This document shows positions 22,604 through 31,746 of a DNA stretch of 34,340 nt, piece after piece. A program made the position numbers and the translations under genes. This DNA comes from Dehalococcoidia bacterium (GTDB lineage: Bacteria > Chloroflexota > Dehalococcoidia > UBA2979): contig JANQNP010000104.1 of the NCBI GenBank assembly GCA_028279505.1, positions 1-34,340 of the forward strand, read 5' to 3'. The notes below the pieces were generated by a model that was not told the DNA's origin, did not search any database, and saw only the letters and a program-made list of their open reading frames with translations. Within the stretch, counting starts at the first letter, position 1, and each line of letters begins with the position of its first letter.

Positions 22604-22656
22604 GCATAAGTCACGCCCGACCGAACCCACCCGTCGGGCTTACGGCCCGCTTATGC
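22604..22656. promoter_or_regulatory. Nested inverted repeats between regulator and exporter genes
   Basis: Outer arms GCATAAG (22604-22610) and CTTATGC (22650-22656) enclose inner arms GCCCGAC (22615-22621) and GTCGGGC (22633-22639). The element is in the 183-base gap between the divergent response regulator and MacA-like genes, so it is a good candidate binding site for the regulator. Confidence 0.5.
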
Positions 22657-22713
22657 CCCGATACCTAGCGTGGTCCCACCGCCGCACCCGGGCCAGACGC
22701 GAGAGGCGACACG

Positions 22714-25040
22714 ATGGCGACCCACGATCCGACCGCAACCGATCTCGACGCCCTCCTGGGCGGCGACAACGACTGGCGTCGATTCCTCCCTTGGGCCGGC
22801 GGCATCGCGCTCCTCATCATCGCCGCCCTCACCACCTACCTCCTCACCTCCGGCAGCGACACCGTCGCCGCCGTCGAGCCCGAGCCAACCCAGGCCACCA
22901 CCGGCTCCATCACCAGCACCACCTCCCTCTCCGGCACAGCCGCCACCGCCCAGGCCGCCGACCTCACCTTCGGCTCCGCCGGCGTCGTCGCCACCGTTGA
23001 CGTCGCCGTCGGCGACCCCGTCAGCGCCGGCGACGTCCTCGCCACGCTCGATAACACCGAGGCCGCCCGTCAGCTCGAGACCGCCCAGATCTCGCTCGAC
23101 CAGGCCGAGGCCTCACTCGCCGAGCTGCTCAGCGACCCTGACGCCGCCGACCTCGCGGCAGCGATCCAGTCGCTGCGATCGGCTGAATCCCAGGTCGCAT
23201 CGTCCGAGCTGTCGCTCGACCGGCTGCTCGAACCGGCGGCCGCCGCCGACGTGCTCGCCGCAGAGCAGGCGGTGGCGAACGCGATCTCGCAGCTGTCCAC
23301 CGCCGAGGCGGCGCTCGCTGACCTGCGCGAAGGACCTACTGACGCCGATGTCGCCTCGGCTCAGGCCAGCGTCGCCAGCGCCGAATCCCAGCTCGCAAAC
23401 GCGACGCTGGGCGAACAGACGTCGTTCGGCGCCCTCGACGCGGCGCAGAACGCCTACTGCGCATTCCCCGAGGGTCTCGCGGACCTCTGTGCGACGTGGG
23501 CGCTTCCACTGTCGGCGGAGAACATTGGCCGTCTCGAGGCGTCTGAGGCTGACGCCTCGACGTTCCTGATCGCCACGATCGACCCGTTCATCCAGGCCAG
23601 CGTCGCCTATGAAGGCGCCCTCGCGAGCCTGGAGGCTGCCACCGCATCCCTCGAGTCAGCCACCGCGCGTCTCGAGGACGCTCAGGCAGCCGCGAGCCCG
23701 GACGCGCTGTTTCGCGCCGAACAGAGCGTGACCGCCGCCAGGAACAACTACGACGTCGCGGTGCTTCGGCTGGAGGAGCTGAAGGCGGGCGCCGAAGCCA
23801 TCGAGGTCGATCAAGCGCAGACCAGCCTCGCCAGCGCCCAGGCCAGCCTTACCAGCGCCCAGGCGCGCTACGCCGACCTCGTCGGCGGCGCCGACGTCAC
23901 CGACATCGAGCGCGCCCAGCAGAGCGTCCGGCTCGCCGAGATCGGCCTCGAGCGGGCGCAAGAGGGCCTCGAGGACGTCCAGGTCATCGCCCGCTTCGAC
24001 GGCGTCGTCGGCGCCGTCAACGTCGGCGTCGGCGACCAGGTCACCGCCAACACCGTCGCCATCTCCGTCAACACCCCCGAACGCATCGTCATCGACCTCA
24101 CCGTCTCCGAGGCCGAGGTCCTCGACCTCGCGGTCGGCCAGGTCGGCCTCGCCACTTTCGACGCCGTCGGCGACACCCAGTACCCCGTCCGCGTCACCAG
24201 CATCAGCACCATCCCAACCGTCGCCTCCGGCGTCGTCACCTACGCCGTCGAGGCCGTCATTCTCGAGGTGGGCGAGATCGCCGAGGTCACGGCGGACCTC
24301 CAGGCGCTCGCAACCGGCGGCGGCGCCACCGACTTCGCCGCGCTCGCCGCCGCTGCCGGCGGAGGGGGATTCGGTGGCGCCGCGGACGGCTCCGCCCTCC
24401 GAGGTGACGGCACCGGCCGCGCTGCAGGCGGCCAGGCCGGCGGAGCCGGCCCGGCAGGTCTCCTCGGCGACATCGAGCTCCCCGAGGGCGTCACCATCCA
24501 GGACGTCTTCGCCGCGCTCGCCGCTGGCGAGGACCTCCCCGCAGGCATCGAGCTGCCCGAGGGCTTCGAGCTCCCGGCCGGCTTCGCCGACCGCCTCGCC
24601 GGAGGCGGCGCGGGCACAGGCACCGGCGCCGGTCTCGCGACCCTCGCCGACGAGAACCGCCAGCTGCCGCTCGCCGGCATGAGCGGCAGCGTCGAGATCC
24701 TCCTCGGCACCCGCGACGATGTCCTGCTCGTCCCGAGCAGCGCCGTCCGCGCTCAGGGCAGCACCTCCTACGTCGTCATCGAGAACGACGAGGGCGAGTT
24801 CGAGCGGCTCACCGTCGTCACCGGCGAGAGCAGCGGCGCCAACGTCGAGGTCGTCTCCGGCCTCGAGCCCGGCGCGACGGTCTGGCTCAACGCCAGCGCC
24901 CCCGCCTCCGAGGACTTCTCGCTCCAGAACGTCGACGTAAGCCAGCCCGACGACGCTCAGCAGCCGCCGGCCGGCTTCCCGCCCGGCGGCTTCGGCGGAG
25001 GCGGCGGTGGCGGTGGCGGTGGCGGCCGAGGAGGTGCGCA

Positions 25041-25044
<4 letters not shown>
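22714..25044 (+). CDS. MacA/HlyD-like periplasmic adaptor (membrane fusion protein) with a large insertion
   Basis: A 776-residue adaptor, about twice the length of E. coli MacA. There is one N-terminal membrane anchor (about 24-45). The first lipoyl half-motif follows (ADLTFGSAGVVATVDVAVGD). A long Ala/Glu/Ser-rich coiled-coil hairpin spans about 108-420, then comes the second lipoyl half (IARFDGVVGAVNVGVGD) and a beta-barrel part (ERIVIDLTVSEAEVLDLAVG). Residues about 530-645 are a Gly/Ala-rich insertion with LPEG/LPAG motifs, before the membrane-proximal part (PLAGMSGSVEILLGTRDDVL). The tail is nearly all Gly. GAGAGG precedes ATG 22714. The stop overlaps the ATPase GTG by four bases. It should couple an exported substrate to the MacB-like pump. 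Confidence 0.88.
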
Positions 25045-25855
<811 letters not shown>

Positions 25856-25859
<4 letters not shown>

Positions 25860-27121
25860 GCCTCATCGACGCCGCGCGCGTCGCGCTCCGCGCCATCGGC
25901 GGCAACCGCCTCCGCAGCGGCCTCACCGCGCTCGGCCTGATCATCGGCGTCTCCTCCGTCATCGTCCTGATCGCCGTCGGCCAGGGCACACAGAAGGGCA
26001 TCACCGATGAGATCGAGGGCCTTGGCACCGACCTCATCTTCGTCGAGCCGGGCAGCTCCTCTGACGCGGCCACCGGCACGCAAGGCGCTCCCGGCACCGC
26101 CACGACACTCGTGCTCAGCGACGTCGACGCGCTCGCCACCGCCGGCATCCCCGGCGTCACCGACCTCGCCGGCGAACTCACCATCGACGCGCAGGTGATC
26201 ACCGGCGCCGAGAACGTCGGCGCCAGCGTCATCGGCACCACCTCGGAGTGGCCCTTCGTCCGCGACGCCGTCGTCGGAAGCGGCAGCTTCTTCTCGATCG
26301 CCGATGTTGAGAACGACGAGCTCGTCATCGTGCTCGGCGCCGCCACCGCCGAAGACCTGTTCGGCGACGACGACCCGATCGGCGAGAGCGTCCGCATCTC
26401 CCTCGCCGGCGGACGCGTCACCTTCGAGTTCAACGTCATCGGCGTCATGGCCCCTCGAGGCGGCGCCGACGCCGCCGAGTTCGACGCCCAGGTCTACGTC
26501 CCCGTCAATTCGCTGATCAGCCGCCTCGGCTTCCTCCGGAACGCCGCCGGTGGTGACGTCCCCCTGAGCCAGATCACGATCAAGACCGCGCCGGGCACGG
26601 ACCAGGAGGTCACGAAGCAGCTCGTCAACGACGTGCTCCTCTTCAAGCACGCAGTCACCGAACCCGACTTCGAGGTCCAGAGTCAGGACGACCTAATCAG
26701 CGCCGCCTCGTCGGTCAGCAACACGCTCTCGCTGCTGCTCGGCAGCATCGCCGGCATCTCCCTGCTCGTCGGCGGCATCGGCGTCATGAACATCATGCTC
26801 GTCTCCGTCACGGAGCGAACCCGCGAGATCGGCATCCGCCGGGCCGTCGGCGCCCAGGCCAACGACATCGTCAAGCAGTTCGTCACCGAGGCCCTCCTCC
26901 TCTGCGCCGCGGGCGGCGTCGTCGGCATCCTCCTCGGCGTCGGCATCTCCGTCGGCCTCGGCGGCCGCGAGCTCGGCGGCCAGGAGATGACCACCGTCGT
27001 CCGGGCCTGGAGCATCGCCCTCGCCTTCGTCGTCGCCGTCGGCGTCGGCCTCGTCAGCGGCATCTACCCGGCCGTCCGCGCCACCGCCGTCGACCCCATC
27101 GCCGCCCTCCGCAACGAGTAG
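25856..27121 (+). CDS. MacB-type ABC transporter permease (FtsX fold)
   Basis: A 421-residue permease with four membrane spans, one N-terminal (GLTALGLIIGVSSVIVLIAV) and three C-terminal (LLLGSIAGISLLVGGIGVMN, LLLCAAGGVVGILLGVGIS, WSIALAFVVAVGVGLVSGI). A large extracytoplasmic domain (about 50-275) lies between them. The sequence MNIMLVSVTERTREIGIRRA after the second span is the usual coupling-helix region of FtsX-type permeases, and the end PIAALRNE is typical. The GTG start overlaps the ATPase stop by four bases, completing a translationally coupled three-gene exporter. No TolC-like gene follows, which suits a single-membrane envelope. Confidence 0.93.
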
Positions 27122-27152
27122 CGCCTCCCGAGGTCACACCGCTCTCGCAACT

Positions 27153-27189
27153 GGGGGCCTGTCCGGCTGCCCCGCCGGGACAGGCCCCC
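27153..27189 (+). terminator. Terminator hairpin after the exporter operon
   Basis: GGGGGCCTGTCC (27153-27164) pairs with GGACAGGCCCCC (27178-27189) around a 13-base loop, 31 bases after the permease stop. It lacks a T-run, so the termination efficiency is uncertain. It separates the exporter genes from the next lipoprotein gene. Confidence 0.65.
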
Positions 27190-27217
27190 GTCCACCACCC
27201 AGTCGAAGGATCGACCA

Positions 27218-27745
27218 ATGCAACTCCGCCTCCCGAACCCAAACCGCCGACCGCTCGCCGCCCTCGGCGTCGCCCTCCTCACCCTCACGCTCGCCGCCTG
27301 CGGCGGCGAAGCCGCCCCCGCCCCCGACCCCACCGCAACCGAGCCACCCATCGAGGCCACCCCCGCCGCCGCGTCGCCCGCGGATCGCCCCACCAACGGG
27401 GCCCCCGCTTTCCCCGAGGAGATCACCACCTGCCTCGCCGGTCGCGGATACGCCGACCCAACCGCGGCCGGCGCGCGCGACGCCGAGTTCCAGACCGCCC
27501 TCCAGGACTGCGCAACCGAAACTGGCGCCGACCTCCCGGTCCGAGCAGGCCGCGGATCCGCGGATGGCGGCCGCGCCGGCTTCGACCCCACCACCCTCCT
27601 CGAATGCCTCGCCGCCGAAGGCATCGACGTCGACCCCGACGCAACCGACATCCCGCTCAACACCCTCGACCGCGCCGCCCCCGAGGTCGCCGCCGCCCTA
27701 GAAGCCTGCGGCCTCCCCACCGGCGGTCCCGGCCCGGCGCAGTAG
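27218..27745 (+). CDS. Lipoprotein with paired cysteine modules, linked to the exporter
   Basis: A 175-residue lipoprotein. The signal peptide (RRPLAALGVALLTLTL) ends in the lipobox LAAC at about 25-28, followed by a Pro/Thr/Ala-rich linker. The mature part has two similar modules, each with a CLA..G(Y/I) start and a second Cys about 24-36 residues later: TTCLAGRGYADP with LQDCATETG, then LLECLAAEGIDVDP with LEACGLPTG. Two disulfides are likely. Small secreted proteins with C..(E/A).G(V/I)D motifs often neighbour MacAB-like exporters in actinobacteria, as I recall. GAAGGA precedes the ATG. It follows the operon's hairpin by 29 bases. A role as exporter partner or cargo-related protein is inference. 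Confidence 0.7.
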   Translation: MQLRLPNPNRRPLAALGVALLTLTLAACGGEAAPAPDPTATEPPIEATPAAASPADRPTNGAPAFPEEITTCLAGRGYADPTAAGARDAEFQTALQDCATETGADLPVRAGRGSADGGRAGFDPTTLLECLAAEGIDVDPDATDIPLNTLDRAAPEVAAALEACGLPTGGPGPAQ

Positions 27746-27813
27746 ACCCGTTCCGGCCCCAACGCCAACAACACGACGCCCCGTCGATCGACCACCCCAA
27801 CGGGTCTGGCACA

Positions 27814-27845
27814 CCGCGAAGCGTCAAAGAGGGTCGAAGACCCCC
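27814..27845 (+). repeat. Hairpin repeat, copy 8
   Basis: The core CGCGAAGCGTC is followed by GGGTC-GAA-GACCC. It lies between two plus-strand genes and keeps the same top-strand orientation as the other copies, so orientation does not follow the neighbouring gene direction here. Confidence 0.75.
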
Positions 27846-27875
27846 ACTGGACAGGACGGCGACTGCGCCGCACGC

Positions 27876-27903
27876 TGCGTTGGCTCCACGGAGCCAGCAA
27901 CGC
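27876..27903 (+). promoter_or_regulatory. Stem-loop in the leader of the hydrolase gene
   Basis: GCGTT-GGCTCC pairs with GGAGCC-AACGC around AC, with a three-base bulge AGC on the right side. It ends 14 bases before the ATG at 27918. It could be a terminator for upstream transcription or a translation-control hairpin. Confidence 0.4.
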
Positions 27904-27917
27904 GAAGGGCGGGGCCG

Positions 27918-28661
27918 ATGGCAGAGATTCGCTGGACCGAGGACTCGGCCAGCGCCGCCGGATCCCGCGAGCGCGGCTTCAAGATCCTCCGCGACGGCGA
28001 CGAGATCCCCGGCGTCTTCTGGTACCCCGAGGGCATCCGCGGCGCCCAGCCCCTCATCCTCATGGGCCACGGCGGCAGCGGCCACAAGCGCAACGAGCGC
28101 ATGCTCCAGCTCGGCCAGATGTTCTCGGGCGACTACGGCTGGTGCGCCGCCGCCATCGACGGCCCGCAGCACGGCGGCCGTGGCCCCGTCACCGATGCCA
28201 CCGACGCCGAGTACACCGCCATGTGGCAAACCGACGGCATCGTCGAAAGCACCATCGAGGACTGGCGCGCCACCCTCGACGCGCTCGAGCAGCTCGGCGA
28301 GGTCGACTCCGCCCGCATCGGCTACTGGGGCCTCTCCATGGGCACCATGTTCGGCCTCCCCTACGTCGCCAACGAGGACCGCATTGTTGCCGCCGTCCTC
28401 GGCAAGGCCGGCATGAGTGGCCCCAGCGTCGACCGCAGCGGCATCGCCCCCCACTTCCAGCAGCACGCTCCCAACGTCGAGGTCCCCGTCCTCTTCACCA
28501 TCCAGTGGGACGACGAGCGCTTCGACCGCGACGGCCAGCTCGACCTCTTCGACCGCATCGGCTCCGAGGACAAACGCCTCCACGCCTACCCCGGCCTCCA
28601 CGCCGACTACGGCCCCGAGGCGTTCGAGGTCCAGGCCGAGTTCTTCGAGCGAAACCTCTAG
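27918..28661 (+). CDS. Dienelactone hydrolase-like alpha/beta hydrolase
   Basis: A 247-residue alpha/beta hydrolase. The oxyanion strand region is PLILMGHGGSGHKRNER, the nucleophile elbow is YWGLSMGTMFGLPYV with Ser140, the acid is probably in TIQWDDERFDRD, and the His is in AYPGLHADYGPEAF. The layout suits the dienelactone hydrolase/prolyl-oligopeptidase-like group, acting on small esters or lactones. It has no signal peptide. The ribosome-binding site is a G-rich GGGCGGGG just before the ATG. It may form a unit with the acyl-CoA dehydrogenase gene 81 bases downstream, but no pathway is evident. Confidence 0.78.
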   Translation: MAEIRWTEDSASAAGSRERGFKILRDGDEIPGVFWYPEGIRGAQPLILMGHGGSGHKRNERMLQLGQMFSGDYGWCAAAIDGPQHGGRGPVTDATDAEYTAMWQTDGIVESTIEDWRATLDALEQLGEVDSARIGYWGLSMGTMFGLPYVANEDRIVAAVLGKAGMSGPSVDRSGIAPHFQQHAPNVEVPVLFTIQWDDERFDRDGQLDLFDRIGSEDKRLHAYPGLHADYGPEAFEVQAEFFERNL

Positions 28662-28742
28662 CCCGACGCCCAGGACGACGAGACAGCAACGACGACGCAA
28701 CACCCGGGACGGCTAGGTGGCCGCCCGACGAAAGGACCCAGC

Positions 28743-29495
28743 GTGAAGTTCGAAGATGTGAAGAAGATCGGCGTCGTCGGCGGCGGCGTCATGGGCGGCG
28801 GCATCGCCCAGGTCATGGCCATCGGCGGCTACGACGTCATCGTCCGCGACCTCGACGACGAGACGATCGAGAAGACCAAAGACGCCATGTTCGAGAGCAA
28901 GTGGGGCATGAAGCGCTCCGTCGAGGTCGGCAAGCTCGGCTTCGACCAGTGCAACGAGGCCATGGCTCGCGTCAGCTTCACCACCGACCCCAAGGACCTC
29001 GCCGACGTCGACATGGTCATCGAAGCCGTCCCCGAGGACCTCGAGCTCAAGCAGAAGGTCTTCCAGGAACTCGACGAGATCATCAAGCCCGAGGCCATCT
29101 TCACCAGCAACACCTCCGGCTACGTCATCGAGGAGCTCGCCGAGAACGTCCTCGAGTCCCGCAAGCAGCTCTTCGCCGGCATGCACTTCTTCAACCCGGT
29201 CCCGGTCATGAAGGCCGTCGAGATCATCGCCACCCCACAGACCACGGACGAAACCGCCGAGGTGGTCACGAAAGTCGGCGAAAAGGCCGGCAAGGTCACC
29301 GGCCAGGTCAAGGACATGCCCGGCACCTACGGCTTCATCGTCAACCGCGTCTTCGGCGCCGCACGCCGCGAGGCGCAGAAGCTCGTCGACGACGGCATCG
29401 CCACCGAGGAAGAGATCGACAAGATGATGATCACCGGCCGCAACTGGCCCGTCGGCTTCTTCTCCGGCCGCGGCGGCATCGGCGGCCAGTGGTAG
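28743..29495 (+). CDS. 3-hydroxyacyl-CoA dehydrogenase, C-terminally short
   Basis: A 250-residue NAD-dependent enzyme that should oxidise 3-hydroxyacyl-CoA to 3-ketoacyl-CoA. The dinucleotide fold is clear: IGVVGGGVMGGGIAQVMAI (9-27), DVIVRDLDDE, and MVIEAVPEDLELKQKVFQEL with the catalytic-site Ser/Asn in FTSNTSGYVIEEL. The active-site His is in AGMHFFNPVPVMKAVEI. The C-terminal domain starts (YGFIVNRVFGAARREAQKLV) but stops after ITGRNWPVGFFSG, about 40-50 residues before the usual end, which forms much of the dimer interface. A terminator hairpin 25 bases later shows that the end is natural. The start is GTG with AAAGGA upstream. Confidence 0.85.
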   Translation: MKFEDVKKIGVVGGGVMGGGIAQVMAIGGYDVIVRDLDDETIEKTKDAMFESKWGMKRSVEVGKLGFDQCNEAMARVSFTTDPKDLADVDMVIEAVPEDLELKQKVFQELDEIIKPEAIFTSNTSGYVIEELAENVLESRKQLFAGMHFFNPVPVMKAVEIIATPQTTDETAEVVTKVGEKAGKVTGQVKDMPGTYGFIVNRVFGAARREAQKLVDDGIATEEEIDKMMITGRNWPVGFFSGRGGIGGQW

Positions 29496-29520
29496 CCCCC
29501 AACCTCCGAGGTCAATGACC

Positions 29521-29549
29521 CAACGGGCGCACCTGCGGTGCGCCCGTTG
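29521..29549 (+). terminator. Strong terminator hairpin
   Basis: CAACGGGCGCACC (29521-29533) pairs perfectly over 13 bases with GGTGCGCCCGTTG (29537-29549) around a TGC loop; TCGTTCC follows. It begins 25 bases after the dehydrogenase stop. Confidence 0.85.
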
Positions 29550-29567
29550 TCGTTCCGAGGCCCCCGC

Positions 29568-29573
29568 TAGACT
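29568..29573 (+). promoter_or_regulatory. Candidate -10 element of a leaderless promoter (TAGACT)
   Basis: GCTAGACT ends six bases before the ATG at 29580, identical in sequence and spacing to the box at 6151-6156. No ribosome-binding site lies between. The terminator hairpin just upstream means this gene needs its own promoter. Confidence 0.45.
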
Positions 29574-29579
29574 GCCGCG

Positions 29580-31685
29580 ATGACGGACCGCCTCCGCCAA
29601 CGACTCGCCACACTCTTCGTCGTCCTCGCCGCGCTCGCCCTGCTCGTCTCCGAGGTCGCCGTCTGGGCCGACGCCGCCATCTTCGACAGCGACGGCTTCG
29701 CCTCCCGCTCCGAGGCCGCCCTCGCTGACGAGGACGTCCGCGCCTTCCTCACCACCCAGATCGTCGACGTCGCCATCGAGGAGGGCTCCGCCGACCTCGT
29801 CACCGCCCGCCCGCTCCTCGAGGCCGCCGTCGACGCCACGCTCGGCAGCGCCGCCTTCCGCGAGATCTACGTCACCGCGATCCGCTCCGCTCACGGCGCG
29901 CTCTTCACCGAAGAACCGATCGTCCTCGAGCTCTTCGACGCCATGCTCTTCGTCCGCGCCACCGTCGAGGGCCTCGACCCCGACCTCGCCGATCGCCTCC
30001 CCGAGATCGACGACGCCCTGATCGAGATCTCAGAGCAGCGCGAGCTCGACGCCCTCCGAGGCGCCGCCGACCGCGCCGAGGTCAACGCGGTCGTCTGGCC
30101 CGCGATCACCCTCCTCCTCGCCGCCGTCGCGCTCGGCCTCGCCACCGATCGCCGCCGTGCCGCGATCCGCCTTGGCGTCGCCGCCGCCCTCACCGCCGGT
30201 CTCGCGATCGTCGCCCTCGAGGTCGGCCGCGCCGCCCTCGTCGCCACCGCGGACAGCGAGCAGGTCCGAGGCGCCATCGACGGCACCTGGCACGCCTTCC
30301 TCGACGACCTCCACCGCTGGAACCTCGTCCTCGGCGGCGTCTCCGTCGCCTTCGCTGCCGCCGCCACCTCCACCATGCCGCGCTTCGACCTCGGCGCGGA
30401 CGTTGCGCGCGTCCGCGCGCTCGTACTCCGCGACAGCGGCTGGATGCGCTGGGGCCGCGCCGTCGTCGCCGTCTGGCTCGGCATCCTCGCCTTGACCGAG
30501 CCGGATCAGATCGTCGGCGCCGTGATCGTCCTCGCCGGCCTCTACCTCCTCTACGCCGGCCTCACCGAGCTGTTCCGCCTCCTCGGCCTCAACGCCATCG
30601 TCGCCCCCGACGACGACACCTCCGCGAGGACCGCCCGCGTCCCCGCCCCACTCCGCATCGCCGCCTTCGCCGCGATCTTCCTCGCCGGCACCTCGCTCGC
30701 CGCCGGCATCGTCGGCGGCCTCGGCCCCTTCGACCGAGGCGCGGACTCACCCTTCGAGGTCGTCGACACCACCACCTGCAACGGCCACGCCGAGCTCTGT
30801 GACCGCCGCGTCGACCAGGTCACCCTCGCCGCCACCCACAACTCCATGTCCGCCGTCGCCGACGGCTGGCTCTTCGCCTCGCACAGCGGCGGCGTCGCCG
30901 CACAGCTCGAGGCCGGCGTCCGCGGCCTCTTGATCGACGTCTGGCACGGCTTCCAGACCGACAACGGCGTCCGCACCGAGCTGCTCACCGGCGACCGCGA
31001 TCAACTCATCGAGGAGTACGGACTCGAACTCGTCGAGGCCCGCGACCGCATCGCCGCCACGCTCGGCGTCGAGGGCCGCCGTGACCTCTTCCTCTGCCAC
31101 GGCTTCTGCGAGCTCGGCGCCACCCCGTTCGCCGACACCCTCGCCGACATCCGCCGCTTCATCGTCACTCACCCACGCGACGTCGTCGTGCTCGTCATCC
31201 AGGACGAAGCACCGCCCGGGGCCATCGCCACCGCGATCGCGGACGCCGACCTCGTCCGCTACGCCTACACCCACCCCGAGCCCGCCGCTCCGTGGCCCAC
31301 CCTCGGCGAGCTGATCGACAGCGGCCGCACCCTGATCGTCATGGCCGAGGGCGGCGCCACCCCCGAGCCCTGGTTCCACGCCGCCTACGCGCTGGCCCAG
31401 GAGACCCCCTACGCCTTCACCTCGCCCGACGACCTGAGCTGCGCCCCCAACCGAGGCGAGGCGGACGCCCAGCTCTTCCTCGTCAACCACTGGATCGAGG
31501 ACATCACCCCGTCACCCGGCGACGCCGCCGTCCTGAACGCGCGCGACGTCCTGCTGCCCCGCCTCCGCGAATGCGCGGCCGAGCGTGGCCTCACCCCGAA
31601 CCTCGTCGCCGTGAACTTCTACCTCGAAGGCGATCTCTTCGAGGTGATCGACGAGCTCAACGGCGTCGTCACCCCAACCGACTGA
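29580..31685 (+). CDS. Polytopic membrane protein fused to a PI-PLC X-like domain
   Basis: A 701-residue protein. Residues 1-370 carry an N-terminal span (LFVVLAALALLVSEVAVWA), an extracytoplasmic alpha-helical region (about 35-165) and several more spans (VVWPAITLLLAAVALGLAT, LGVAAALTAGLAIVALEVG, AVVAVWLGILAL, AVIVLAGLYLLYAGL, IAAFAAIFLAGTSLAAGIVG). Residues about 400-695 resemble the catalytic barrel of phosphatidylinositol-specific phospholipase C: VTLAATHNSMS with the first His near 420, LEAGVRGLLIDVWHG, a second His in LFLCHGFCELG near 505, and HPRDVVVLVIQDEA. Four Cys pairs suggest an oxidising, extracytoplasmic location. It probably cleaves or binds a phospho-lipid head group at the membrane outside. 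The gene appears leaderless. Confidence 0.78.
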   Translation: MTDRLRQRLATLFVVLAALALLVSEVAVWADAAIFDSDGFASRSEAALADEDVRAFLTTQIVDVAIEEGSADLVTARPLLEAAVDATLGSAAFREIYVTAIRSAHGALFTEEPIVLELFDAMLFVRATVEGLDPDLADRLPEIDDALIEISEQRELDALRGAADRAEVNAVVWPAITLLLAAVALGLATDRRRAAIRLGVAAALTAGLAIVALEVGRAALVATADSEQVRGAIDGTWHAFLDDLHRWNLVLGGVSVAFAAAATSTMPRFDLGADVARVRALVLRDSGWMRWGRAVVAVWLGILALTEPDQIVGAVIVLAGLYLLYAGLTELFRLLGLNAIVAPDDDTSARTARVPAPLRIAAFAAIFLAGTSLAAGIVGGLGPFDRGADSPFEVVDTTTCNGHAELCDRRVDQVTLAATHNSMSAVADGWLFASHSGGVAAQLEAGVRGLLIDVWHGFQTDNGVRTELLTGDRDQLIEEYGLELVEARDRIAATLGVEGRRDLFLCHGFCELGATPFADTLADIRRFIVTHPRDVVVLVIQDEAPPGAIATAIADADLVRYAYTHPEPAAPWPTLGELIDSGRTLIVMAEGGATPEPWFHAAYALAQETPYAFTSPDDLSCAPNRGEADAQLFLVNHWIEDITPSPGDAAVLNARDVLLPRLRECAAERGLTPNLVAVNFYLEGDLFEVIDELNGVVTPTD

Positions 31686-31697
31686 GGGCAAACAACA

Positions 31698-31717
31698 GGC
31701 GCGCCTCGCGGCGCGCC
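31698..31717. terminator. Hairpin between convergent genes
   Basis: GGCGCGCC (31698-31705) and GGCGCGCC (31710-31717) pair with each other (the octamer is its own complement) around TCGC. It sits between the convergent PLC-fusion and HDOD genes and could end transcription from both sides. No T-run is present. Confidence 0.65.
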
Positions 31718-31746
31718 CGTCGGAATGTGAACTGAGGAGAGGAGCG

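Noticed and set aside
28743..29495. A frameshift as the cause of the short dehydrogenase
   Set aside because: No frame after the stop continues the family sequence, and a perfect terminator hairpin begins 25 bases later.
28142..29518. A 458-codon plus-strand frame over the hydrolase and dehydrogenase genes
   Set aside because: It is Arg/His-rich with no domain. It is explained as another frame of the two real genes.
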